From NCBI GenBank assembly GCA_021234155.1, contig JAJEKV010000031.1, forward strand, positions 15,369,748-15,433,747: a stretch of 64,000 nucleotides of DNA, given 5' to 3'. Source of the DNA: Isoetes taiwanensis (lineage: Eukaryota; Streptophyta; Lycopodiopsida; Isoetales; Isoetaceae). This document shows, one piece after another, positions 21,331 to 31,895 of the stretch. Numbering within the stretch: position 1 is the stretch's first letter; each line of letters opens with the position of its first letter. The position numbers and the translations under genes are program-made. The notes under the pieces were generated by a model that saw only the letters and a program-made list of their open reading frames with translations, was not told the origin of the DNA and searched no databases.

Positions 21331-22399
21331 GAGATGATATCTCTATTTCTTTGTTTGCTCTCCTTGTTTCAGTATTTAAGATTATTTGCTAGTTTGTACT
21401 AGTTTCTTCAAAGAAGTTCGCATCGTCTATGCCTCGTCATAAGAGCCTTTCCCCTACTCATGGCTGCCCTAATAATAATAACTTGGCTAGTGCCCATGAT
21501 CCATCATGGTTAGTCATAAATCAATACAAGCATTAAAATTTTCCAAAATCTCTGTAAGCTGTGATACAAAGGCAAACAATCTACCACAGAAACTGCCCAC
21601 ATTTAAACACTCATCTGCTTCTCATGTCTGACTCATGAGCGATATGCAAAGACAGCTCGAGATTCACATTTAACGGACGAACACCATCCGACGGAGAAGG
21701 GGATGGAGACCGAGTAGTCTCCTCACCTTGCGGCGTCTTCTTCTGATTAAAATCATCAAGAGAAATAATAGTTTCGAGGATGCTAGAGGGAAAGTCATCT
21801 AGATGAATAGGCAAATCAACAACACAACTAATAAAGCATAAAGAAAAAACAAAAAGGTACTGGGCAAAGATAGAGGCATCTCTAGAACTAGGGAAGAGAG
21901 GTCTAGAACCAGGGTCAATTGGCCAAGGAGGCAGCTAGAATCTAATGGCGAAGGAGGCAGCCATAATCTAAAAACCAAAGTCGAATTGGCCAAGAAAGAT
22001 TGAACTACAGGCAAGCATAGCCTGTAAGAAAATTGCCCTATTGGTGCCACCTAGGATCGAAATATAAAATGCCCTGTTGTAGTCACCTAGGAGCCAAATA
22101 TAGTAGGGTATGTGCCATGATTTTTTCAAAAAAGATCTGCCACAACACCCTAGATGCATACTCCAATTCCATGCCAAACGAAATCAGTCGTTACCCAAAC
22201 CCTATTTCAAATACCATGCAAACCAAATCAGTTGTTACTCAAACCATATTTCAAATACCAAGGGTATACGGCAGCACAAAGAACCTTGCATCACATATAA
22301 CATATGATTTTGCCTCAAGAAAAAAAAAAAACTAACATAACAAGCCCGGCCAATTACGTTTGCAAATGCTTTTTAGAAAATTTTGGTTGAAAAAAAAAA
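21331..22399. other. no gene recognised
   Basis: Short unrelated frames only. A run of 13 A at 22320-22332 follows CCTCAAG but no retroposon body could be delimited. Confidence 0.4.
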
Positions 22400-22810
22400 G
22401 GTTTCAATAAAAAATAAGATTGTAGTATGCTATCTTCACCAGCTCCAAAGCTCTAGCATTCCAATGCTTACTTAGAAAGCGTGCGTTGAGATACTGCTTT
22501 AGGTAATTGTAGTTCGCATTGTTGGTTACATGTATATACCTTTGTTCCTGCATATTTCATTTGGAGAACCAAATGACTTGCTTCTCCTTGCAACGTGCTT
22601 CAAGGCATTGCGCACCCATGGCCATTGTGCAGACAAGGTTTGAAAGGCGAGTGTCTTCCAGATTGAGCACCTTCTGAAAGTATATGATGTACATTCAAAC
22701 GCAGTTTCCTGAAGCCTGACTCTTGCAGAAGAATTTGATATGGAACTGTGGACTTGACTCCAACTGCTCGAGTCGAAAAGGCTTTCTAAACCCGCTCCAA
22801 AATGAATGAT
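22400..22810 (-). mobile_element. eroded LINE C-terminal fragment
   Basis: On the minus strand GVKSTVPYQILLQE (about 22730-22770) matches GVKSTVPHQILLCE of the LINE at 13240-14735. Further parts (LKQYLNA-like text near 22460) follow in broken frames. No 3' tail is left. Confidence 0.55.
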
Positions 22811-24006
22811 GATGATGTATTGATATATATGTTCTTCTCCGATAGCTATCGTGGTTATGATTCTTACCTTTTAGTTTTCTAAATTGCAGGCCTTTGTTAT
22901 CACTTCGTCAAGCTTTTTTCTGCATTTACATGGCATTCCCTTAAAACACAATAAGGGAGGGTACCCTACAACCACCCACTTGAGTGCAATTATTTTATTA
23001 AACCTCCTATTTTGATATAACACAATGAAATTTGGGAGTTTAGCTTTCAATGAAATACCGAATGCCAATTTGGAATTCTGCTATGAAGATCGTTTTGACA
23101 AATTGGAACTTTGCTATGAAGATTTTAAACTATATAATTATGTTGACCTCAATCATCGCCAAATGCCCTTCAAATGGACCACCAAATGCCCTTCAATGGA
23201 CCATCAAATGCTCACAACAGCATCTCATCCAACTTACAATAGTTCTTAAGGTGGGCTATTAAATGGCAAACATGGGCAGTTAAGGGGCAAAATAAGGATG
23301 TTCAAATAGGCATATAAAGAGCAATGGGTGGAAGAAAGGCACCCTCCTCTAGAAATTGCTAGTTCATAATTTGATGTTTATGTGTGCATTCATTTATTCC
23401 GTTTTGTCTTTAGACCTTAAACCCATTTTCAACCTCTAAACCTTAACCCAAACCCTAGATCTAAGCCTGCAGACCCTATATCCCTAGGCCTATTTCAAAC
23501 AGTAAACCCTAACCCATATTATTATCTTCTAATCTAATCGCTAAACTTAACTCTAACACCCTAAAATCTATGCAAACCTCCAACTTTATTGAATCAATGT
23601 GATTTATGACAACTGACCGTTTGCTTAACATCTTTAGCAAAAAGGCTTGAAGAGGTTTCTTCCAAAGAAGTTGCAAGAGAGGTCAACGTGAATGGCCTGT
23701 TGCAATAATCTATGTAATGTGTGGGTGACCGTGGAAATATTAAGTGGGATTTTCTAGGTAGAAGTTACGGTATAGTAATTTCTTTCTTGCCTTCAGTGCC
23801 AACTCTTCCCTGGTTCAGATGGGATTATTTGGGAGATGGCAGAAAGGGGTGGTAGAACCTAAAGGCAGGGAAGTTCTGGAGTTGATGCCCAGCCAGTTCA
23901 TCCTTGCAGACGCCCTTGCTATTCAAGCTAAATAACAACTTCGGTGGTCCTTCTAAGACCCATCAGTGCCTTGGCTTTGCTAATATCCATGGAAGAGCAT
24001 GCAGCC
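22811..24006. other. no gene recognised; probable PPR downstream region
   Basis: The interval contains degenerate AAACCCTAA-like strings (23400-23570) and a few short frames. The part next to 24007 should hold the 3' untranslated region and polyadenylation signals of the minus-strand PPR gene; none stands out. Confidence 0.4.
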
Positions 24007-25737
24007 TTAATTTTTAACTTCCTGCTCATGAAGTGCATTTAAGAAGTCTGAGGTTAGTAGAGATGATGTAACATCCTCTGGAGGCAAATCGAATCCCTGC
24101 ACTCTTTGCACAGTACTACAAGTTGCTTTGCAACCTTCAAGCAATGTTGTCCATGAAACAACATTGGCTTGAAATGGCATGTTACCTATTATACTTTTCG
24201 CTTCATCCAGCCATCCAGTACGCGAGAAGAGATCAATCATGCAGTGGTATTGCTCCCTACATGGTGTGATACAGTAATCATTCGCATAAGAAAAGTAATG
24301 ACTTTCCTTATCCAGCAGTCCTGCATGGCCACATACAGAAAGAATGCTAGTGAAAGTTCCTTGGCTTGGCCATATACCATCCATAACCATAAAATGGAAG
24401 AGCCTGAATACTTCCTTAGAATTCCCATGCTGAGAATACGCTGCAAGCATAGAATTCCATGAAATCACATCTTTCTGAAACATCTGATCAAAGATTATCC
24501 TTGCATTTTCCACAATTCCGCAACTATTGTACATGTTGACAAGTGCAGTCTGCATCAGGATATCTGACTGAAGATGTTTCTGAATTACAAGATCATGTAC
24601 TCTCTTGCCTTCGGTTAATGAAGCTTCATTGGCACATGCAGTAAGAATAGTTGTAAGTATTACCTTATCAGGAACCAAACCCTCAATGTCCATTTCCTGA
24701 AAGATCAGGAGTACTTCCTTGCCATGTCCATGGTGCGTGAATGCTGCAATTAAAGCAGTCCAAGAAAGAACATCCCTTGTGACCATGCCATTAAAAATTA
24801 TTTGAGCACTAGAAAGATGGCCCCATGTTCCATACATATCAACAAGGGTGGTCCCAATGCTGGGATCCGACTCTAGTTGTCTTTTTATAATAATGCTGTG
24901 TATCCTCTTAGCTTCAACAATATTTATCTCCATAGCAAGAGCGCTTAAAATGCTTAGGAATATAGCATGATCAGGAACTGCATCCTGCATTTCCATCTCC
25001 TGGAAAAGATGAAGAGCTTTAGCAACATGCCCATTTTCAATGTACGCATTTATCATAGTAGCCCAAGAAACAACAGTTCTCTCAAGCACAACTTGAAATG
25101 CGCATTCAGAATCTTTTAAACTGCCAGACTTCCCATACATATAGACAAGGGCATTCATAACTATGACCTCACAATTAAATTTACTATGCAGAATTCATGC
25201 ATGTACAATCTTGCCTCTTATGAGATCCTTCAAGCTGGAACATGCACCAAGAACAGTAACCATTGTAACTATGTTAGGACTCTCACCGTTAAATAGCATT
25301 TGCTCAAAGACCCCTAAAGCTTCACTGTCATATTTTGCATATGCTGCAATTATTGTGGTCCAGGAGACAACGTTCCTCTCAGGCATGGCATTAAATAGTC
25401 TATGTGCATTCTTCACTTGCCCACACTGCACATATGCTGACAGCAAAATTGTCCAAGAAAATACATTAGGCTGAAGCATGTTCTCAAATACCATATTTAC
25501 ATAATTCAATGCACCACACTTGCTGTACATGCCTATGACTAAGTTGCTCAAATAGACATTTTTTTCATGTATCTTTTTCAAAAGCTGACCATGAACGAGC
25601 TTTCCCACAACTAGGGCTCGTGAAACACTGCATTGCTGCAAAATAAATGCGTATAAAGCATAATCCTTCTGAAATCCAGGTGTTCTTAGTCGGCCCAATA
25701 ACGTTTTCAGTTCTTGTGCTGCCGCATCTCTTAGCAT
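24007..25737 (-). pseudogene. PLS-class pentatricopeptide repeat protein with one in-frame stop
   Basis: PPR proteins bind organellar RNA base by base. From Met 25737 (MLRDAAAQELKTLLG) the minus frame spells successive P, L and S motifs: NLVIGMYSKCGALN, NVFSWTILLSAYVQ, NVVSWTTIIAAYAKY, then after the break NALVYMYGKSGSL, TVVSWATMINAYIENG, DVLSWTALIAAFTHHG and DVISWNSMLAAYSQHG. The last motif (CMIDLFSRTGWLDEAKSII) precedes the place where an E domain would begin, but the protein ends soon after without E, E+ or DYW domains. A single TGA (25195-25197) falls after GKIVHA with the frame unchanged on both sides. Either the gene is a very young pseudogene or the base is an error. About 576 codons, no introns seen. 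Confidence 0.85.
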
Positions 25738-25979
25738 TTGGGTATGGTGCTACTTTTCTTTTACTGTCTTCTTGCATGCAAATATATCCACGTCTGATCT
25801 TTTAGGTCTGGATTATGGAGAGCTAAGGAATACCTGCTATGTTTATCCGAATTTCTTAGAGAAATGCTTTGTTCATCTATGGAGAAGATCCACCTCCTGC
25901 TCCAACTTACATTGATCTAGGACGCTTGACTGTAGCTAGAATTATTCTGAGACTCAAGATGCTAGGCAGATTGACCAAG

Positions 25980-26014
<35 letters not shown>
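25980..26014 (+). repeat. poly-A tract
   Basis: An uninterrupted run of about 35 A follows TTGACCAAG. It could mark the 3' end of a plus-strand retroposon (candidate body about 25870-25979), but no promoter boxes or flanking duplication were found. Confidence 0.7.
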
Positions 26015-26018
<4 letters not shown>

Positions 26019-26504
26019 TTGTTTCTTCAACAAGTTTCTTGTTCTATATTCGCTAATAGAATAATCTGTACAAGAAATCTTGTAAACCTGTAATTTGCAA
26101 TAAATTCCTTACTTTTTCAGTCATTTGCATGCTATAATCCTTCTTGGATCATGTGTCAATTTGAAAACATGTGGGATTCCAACCCGCACATTTGCCTTGT
26201 GTTCCATGGTGTTCACTTCAGGTAAGTCCTATTTGATATGTGGAATATTGAAGCCTCGACTTTCAACTAAGAGAACAATGTGGGATAGTAACTTGATACT
26301 GTTTTGCTCATGTTCTTTCTTCCAAACTCACATCAGCTAGTAGCAAAAGTCTTTTCTCAAAACTAGAACATAAAGGTCAACTATATAATACATAGTCAAC
26401 TGCTAACCATACACTAACTTATAGCAATTACTAACCATACACTACATTATAGCAATTGCTAAATGAGAATGCATGTGCATTGAGGCATTATACAGGACTC
26501 CAAA

Positions 26505-26640
26505 GTTTCTATCATTCTTCTTTATGTTGATGATACGATTATGACAGGTAGTGCATTCCCTCTTATTGAACAAACTAAGGCATCTATTGCAGCTGATTTT
26601 GTGGTTACAGACCTTGGCCTTGTGCACTATTGTAGTGGAT
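26505..26640 (+). pseudogene. copia reverse transcriptase fragment
   Basis: The frame SIILLYVDDTIMTGS followed by FVVTDLGLVHYC matches the catalytic YVDD block of Ty1/copia RT and the block after it, which normally reads MTDLG-x-hhYFLG. Nothing upstream is readable. It is a different copia lineage from the element at 3873. Confidence 0.65.
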
Positions 26641-27632
26641 GTAAAAAAAATGCTAGCAAACATTTCTTATATCTAGCTCCTGGTGTTCATGAAACCTTGT
26701 GTTTAAGTTCTAGGCAGTTGTTATAACATAATATGGTGTGTGTAGTGCATGTAGATCGGTACTAAGCGAAATGTTTATAACCAACTGCTTTATGTCGTAA
26801 GTGCACAAATAAAGATCAAGAAATATGAAGTTGGAGGAATCTCGAGAAATGCAAGCATAGTAGATGTTCTAAGCAAAAAGCCAAACGGAAAATGAGTTCA
26901 TAAGAAATTGGTCTATTGCTTACCCTTTCCGGTTTGCAGCTAAAATGAGAGATTACACTTCTGCCTCCTCGTGTTAGAGCCATTCGAATGATGCGTAATA
27001 TAGAGCCATGTCACGTTTGAGTATTCAAAATCAAGCTGGCTTCCAACTGAGAAATTAATACTCTAATACCCCAATACTCTGCGAAAGCAGAACCTCTGCT
27101 AAAATAAATCAGCAGCTTCTAAAACGCTCCACAGAAACGATGTTCAAGAGATATAGTCGAATGCAGAAGAGAGCCGAGAAAGGAACTGGATAATCTAAAC
27201 TGATCCAAGTCGCAGAAACCTAGGGCGATCAAAATCAGACAAAAGGGCGCCCAAAGGAAGAAAAAAGCAAAAACAGAACAGAAGAAGCTTCAGGGGAGGA
27301 GCTAAATGGAGAGAATGAGGAGCGAAAATGGACGGAGGAATCCAATTTCTTGGGAGGGGGAGGCTGCCACATCATAAGATGTTATGTGCATTCTATCATA
27401 AGAGCTTGTCCAAATACACATCTGTAAAATTGTGTAGACAGGAGTTTTAAGATGTATAATACTTTTGAACTGCTTATGATTTCCAAGTCATGGTGATTAT
27501 ATGGATAGAACTGGAATGGTTTCATCGGCAAACGAATTAGAGCTATAAAATACCAAGCCTACATTAAGAATTTCATTTTTACCTGTACGCTCTTGAATCC
27601 GTGTTGTCAGATCTGCACAATACCAGGCGGTC
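26641..27632. other. no gene recognised; possible upstream region of the SAC51-like gene
   Basis: The stretch holds decayed copia sequence at its start, then purine-rich sequence (27220-27350) that would suit a 5' untranslated region. SAC51-family transcripts usually carry a conserved upstream open frame; I could not identify one here. Confidence 0.35.
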
Positions 27633-28330
27633 ATGGTAGGTTTTATCATCACTTCCGAAATGGTTAATGGACATTTGTACCTGGATATGCCAACGCCAAC
27701 TCAGTTCATGAAGCCGGTGCAGTTCAATTCTTGAAAATCTGCTGCTCCAGATGATAAATCTTTGGGGCCATTTGTATTGCCAGTCCACAGCAATACCCAG
27801 CGAGAAACAGTTTATAATGTTCGATCAAACAAGGGATGGGAGCAGGGTATTTTTTCATCCATGGGATATGAAAAACAGCTTCCCTATGAATCAAAACTTG
27901 CCTCCTCAATCTGGCGGAGCTAGTTTAAATCCATTTTTTGGAAGAGAAATGTGCCATGGTGTCGGCAATGGCAGCTCTGCAAAGCATGAGGAGCAGCAGA
28001 GGTAGCTCATTTACCCTCTGCGAAATGGGCCCTCTGGAAAAAATGGCTATGACAGGATTCGGTGGAGAACAAATGGCTATGGCAGGGATTGGGAAGATGG
28101 GGGAGGAGAAAATGACGATGGGTAGACTAACGAAAATTTCACCGGAAGAAGCCATGGCAGGAGCTTGGGAAGAGGGAAAAGCTATAGCCAGAGTTTGGAA
28201 AATGGTTACGGCGAAGAGGAAGAAGGGAGCAGTAGTTCTATGCAAGAAAATACAGAGGATCTAGAAGCTCTACTTAGCTTCGGCGATGAGGACTCTAGCA
28301 CTGGGCACTGGGCTACTTCATATCATCCAG
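27633..28330 (+). pseudogene. SAC51-like bHLH transcription factor, N-terminal part, broken
   Basis: SAC51-family bHLH proteins act in the thermospermine response that limits xylem differentiation. Two family hallmarks are visible: EKQFIMFDQTRDGSRVFF (frame 1, near 27805-27860; the family has KxFLVFDQSGxxTRL here) and MQENTEDLEALLSFGDEDSS followed by TGH (28240-28315; the family has EDTEEINALL...STGHSP). The first part (MVNGHLYLDMPTPTQF) is in frame 3, so a frame change lies between 27735 and 27810. TAG stops interrupt at 28003 and 28123. The bHLH domain is absent; similarity fades by about 28330, and element A starts 240 bases further on. Identification rests on remembered family motifs. Confidence 0.55.
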
Positions 28331-28562
28331 TTAGAGAATCTTTGGAGTTCTTTTGCCAGGGGAAACTTTTTGAAGCTTTCTCATCGATCTGCCATGGGCA
28401 AAGTCTGGTCCGGTTTTCCCCAATCCGACATGCTTGTATTGATTTGGCCAAATGTTTCCTAACACCTGCATTTTTTGTGGGCCGGATTCTATCTCTGTGC
28501 TGTTGATGCCTTCAATTCCTTGCTTACAGTTTTGAAACGACATGCAGTGGTGGTAAATTGCG
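28331..28562. other. flank of element A; no gene recognised
   Basis: The frame of the SAC51-like sequence stays open to 28506 but no longer resembles the family. It ends at the GCTAA target site. Confidence 0.4.
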
Positions 28563-28567
28563 GCTAA
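28563..28567. repeat. target site duplication of element A, left copy
   Basis: GCTAA directly precedes the LTR start TGTGACGT and is repeated exactly at 53172-53176. A 5-bp duplication is standard for LTR retrotransposon integration. Confidence 0.9.
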
Positions 28568-30047
28568 TGTGACGTCCCCTACTTCCTCTACGGTGCACAC
28601 ACCATATCAGAAGGCGGAGCATTCCCCTTGTCAGTCAAACTGGCAGGGGCCATCCACCTGACACCACTCCCAGTGGAATGAGCCAGCAAGGGAAGAGTGG
28701 ATGTGTCATTCACCCGTCTCCCTTCGGATAGACCTATCTGCGGAAGCGTGAATAAACATGAGCACATAATACAATATAACAATACAATCACCTCGAAGGG
28801 TGAACACATCATAACATCATCAATACAACAACATCAACATGAACAATAACAGCAAAAGGGAAAGCCTACCCAGGGCTCAGACTCAAGGGGGTATGACTTA
28901 CGGCTTGGGCCTCCAGAAGTCATTGCAGACAGAATTCATGGCAAATGGATTTGGCTAGCATAAGAACATGGCTTAGGGTAGTCCACTCTATCCGCCCCTC
29001 CCGTGCACACTTTGCAGAGTAGGTTGAAAAGTATTGGGACCTGACCGTAGCCTGCTGGGTGAATAGCCAGAGGGGCTACTACTACTGGGTTGCATCTCCC
29101 TAGCCCCCATGAGGCAGGAGGAGAGTCACCTCCCCTCCAGAGGCATCCATGCCCTTCACAGGCGACTAGAAGGCCACTGCCCGTATTCGACTTGAACTCA
29201 ATGGAAGGTGACGCATCACCCCACGAGTGTCGAGCTCATGCCTTGCCTAAACTCAGTGACAAGCCATTAAGCCTAGCCTGCATAAACCCCCGGCAGGCTT
29301 TACACAATAGAGGGGTCACTCCGTGATGGGACAAGTTCCTCCTTGTCAACTGGTCTAGCCCCGCCACCCACAACCAGGCGGGCTCCTGTGCACGGGCCGC
29401 ATGTAATTGGGAACTAGTAGGCTATCTAGGATCATCTGCTACACAGGTTTTAGGCCTCTACCCCCCTTCCCAATACATGGAGGTCACAGAATGAAATACC
29501 AACATCATCATAGAACTGAAATGAAGAATAACATCTAATCTATCTATCTAAACATCCAGAGTTAAGTTCCTTTGTTAGAGCTTATGATCTCGGGATCTGT
29601 AAGGCCTCTATCTAAGGCTGAACTAACATGCTAAACCAGCTTATTGCCTAGCCAAAAGGCGGCTTTGCACAACAGAATGACTAGATACCTGGTCCTTGAC
29701 CTGCTCCAGATCCTCGGAATGCATCCATGCCTCTGATCCTACTGAAGACTGCTGCTACTCGATGATCTGTTGTGCAAAGACGGCTTTTCAGAGCCGACAA
29801 TGCGGATTGGGGTCTTGACTTGGCCGAAATGGCTCAAGAGAACCCTAAATTCGAGAGAGGAAAGGAGCTCTAGGAAAAACCCTAAAATGCAAAGAGAAGA
29901 AAGGTTTAGGGTTTAAGGGGAAAGCCCTTTTATAGAAACCCTTAGGGTTAGGTTAGACATTGGCCAAATGGGATTTAGCCATTTGGCAATGGGGTCCATG
30001 GGGTTATAATTGTGTATGTTTATTTAACATGCACAACATTCAATGTT

Positions 30048-30584
30048 TTTTTTTGAAGAACGTGTTTTACTTCATATTATACACTCAAAATATTACAAAG
30101 TACTTCCAGAAGTAAGAAATGTCCCTGAAGCATCAATCACTTTTAGATGATCACTCCATATTGGAAGTTTAATACGATCAGGCCAATTGGAGATCTGAAA
30201 GCAATTATACAATTTCTTACGAATTTCTTGAAGCACCACCTGAGAAGAAATATGCTTATCATAAAAGACCCTTCTTCGCCTTCGCTTCCATACACTCCAT
30301 ATTAGCCAAGACTTTGCCATGTGAAATGCAATCCTTTTAGAAGCATTCCACTGATTTGGATAAATACCCAAAAGAAAGTGCTGACTATCCAAAGATACTC
30401 CAAAAAGAGAATGCAGCCAGGACCTAAGACTACTCAGCTCTGCACACAAATATAAACAATGCTCCAATGTTTCAATGCACCGCTCACACATTGGGCAAAG
30501 TGGGCTTACTCCCGGCTTAAAGCGATGAACCATCTCATTAACTTAAGGAGCGATGAATCACCTGCCAAAGTAGAACATTTACCT
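30048..30584 (-). mobile_element. L1-type LINE, 5'-truncated, with 16-bp target duplication
   Basis: CACAACATTCAATGTT occurs at 30032-30047 and again at 30585-30600. The intervening 537 bases begin (on +) with a T run, the poly-A tail of a minus-strand retroposon. The other LTR of element A (53020-53045) holds the same site without the insertion, so both boundaries are exact. Long duplication, poly-A and 5' truncation are the marks of target-primed reverse transcription. Confidence 0.93.
30093..30533 (-). pseudogene. L1 ORF2 C-terminal zinc-knuckle domain (zf-RVT)
   Basis: The open frame of 146 residues contains CPMCERCIETLEHCLYLC, a CX2C...HX4C knuckle of the zf-RVT type found near the end of plant L1 ORF2. 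Then come WLIWSVWKRRRRRVFYD and CFQISNWP, also typical of this tail. The frame is intact to its own stop, so the insertion is fairly young. It belongs to a different LINE group from the TATTC-tailed family at 13240 and 17755. Confidence 0.85.
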
Positions 30585-31538
30585 CACAACATTCAATGTT
30601 GCCCCCTAGGTGCAACCCTTGCCCCCTAGGTGCAACCCTATACGTCTCACAAGTACATGTCATCCGTGACATGTACGTGTGATGTGACAGTATAATATAC
30701 GTATTCGGATCGTATATTATGCTGGAACATCACATTCTCTCCACCTTGAATTGATGCTGTCCTCAGCATCACGCGTCTCCCCACCTTGGAAACCTGCATA
30801 CCCTGCAATACATTTGATGCATATAATTTTACAACACAATTACCCCAAGGTAATATTTAAGTTTTAATTTCTATAACACATCCTTGTTTAATATCATACT
30901 ATGGTAAGGGAGTCTTTCACCCTCTTACTTTATCATCTATTATTCACAAAATTTTATAGCTTACACCACTATTATTATTAACATAGTTCCAAAATTTCCT
31001 ACTTAAGGTTCCACATCGTTTCCTTACAACACATCGTGACAAAATTATGTGTTGCAAGTCTTCGCAGTGTGACCTTCCTCCCGTAGACTCTCCTATTGGC
31101 CTGCAGGTCCAACACTTTGCTAGCATACATTTAATTATTATAGATGTTGGTTGTTAGGAACCACCCATTAATTACACTACATGAATGCAAGGCATATCTC
31201 CCAGCATAGGAAGATTATGTTTCTTCCATCGTGGCCGTGGAGACAGCGCCCTATCATATGCCAACTCATGCCTACACCTTTAGTTGCCTTTGGCTTGGAG
31301 GATAGTGTCCTTCCCGTATTTGGGCGTGAAGGATAGGGTCCTCCCCGTAATAGGCATTGACCAAAGGTGCTTTCCTATCAATGCATACCTGAATGACCTC
31401 TTATCTCTCAAGGTCATCTGCCTCCGTGGGACGGAAGTAGACTTTTTAATCTACCTTCCACTCCCTATCGGGTCGATGTCGACTACTTCGGTGACGAGCC
31501 GACCTTTGCATTGCTCCATGAGTTGTGGGTACTGCTTC

Positions 31539-31895
31539 TCAATATCTATTTGTAGTGCCCACGTAGCGTCTTCCACTTGTAAGTGTCCCTTTCACTAGGT
31601 ATTGGAGGATTGAGATCTTCTTATAGGATCTGACAAGAAGAACCTCTGGGACAATCTCAAGGTGGTCGTCCATCATTTCCAGTAACTTTGGTGTCTCCAA
31701 TACTTCCTCTGGATTAGGAGTGTATTTCTTTAGGAGACTTACTTGGAAAACACTATGGATCTTCAAGTGTGCTGGTAGGTCCAACTTATAGGATTGGTTA
31801 CCTATTCTTTTGGTTATCCTGAATGGTCCAGTGCACCTTGGAGCAAGCTTCTTGCAATTGTCGATGCAGAGCTTCAGCAATTGTCCCCTAATCAC
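31539..31895 (-). pseudogene. element A integrase C-terminus and chromodomain start
   Basis: The minus frame contains KLAPRCTGPFRITKRIGNQ, YKLDLPAHLKIHSVFQVSLL and then the chromodomain lead-in SILQYLVKG. The equivalent region of element B (39620-39937) reads MAPRWTGPFKILERVG, YKLDLPAHLKVHRVFHVSLL and FLQYLVKWKHLPVEDATW. A's chromodomain is frameshifted after LVKG. Confidence 0.82.

Larger units (their letters stand above)
28568..30734 (-). repeat. element A 3' LTR (with L1 insertion)
   Basis: This LTR matches 51585-53171. It is longer because of a 553-bp L1 plus target duplication at 30048-30600 and about 27 bases near 29420-29450 that the other copy lacks. On the minus strand the polypurine tract AAGGTGGAGAGAA (30735-30750) precedes the LTR start TGTGATGTTCC. 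Confidence 0.92.

Noticed and set aside
23400-23570. AAACCCTAA-like strings suggesting an interstitial telomere
   Set aside because: The strings are irregular, spaced unevenly and mixed with other sequence; there is no run of the telomere unit.
25980-26014. Poly-A as the tail of a retroposed PPR gene
   Set aside because: The run is on the plus strand upstream of a minus-strand gene; a processed copy would have the tail at the other end and strand.
28568-30734. Solo LTR at 28568
   Set aside because: A polypurine tract and chromodomain follow on the inner side, and its GCTAA flank pairs with the LTR at 51585-53171.
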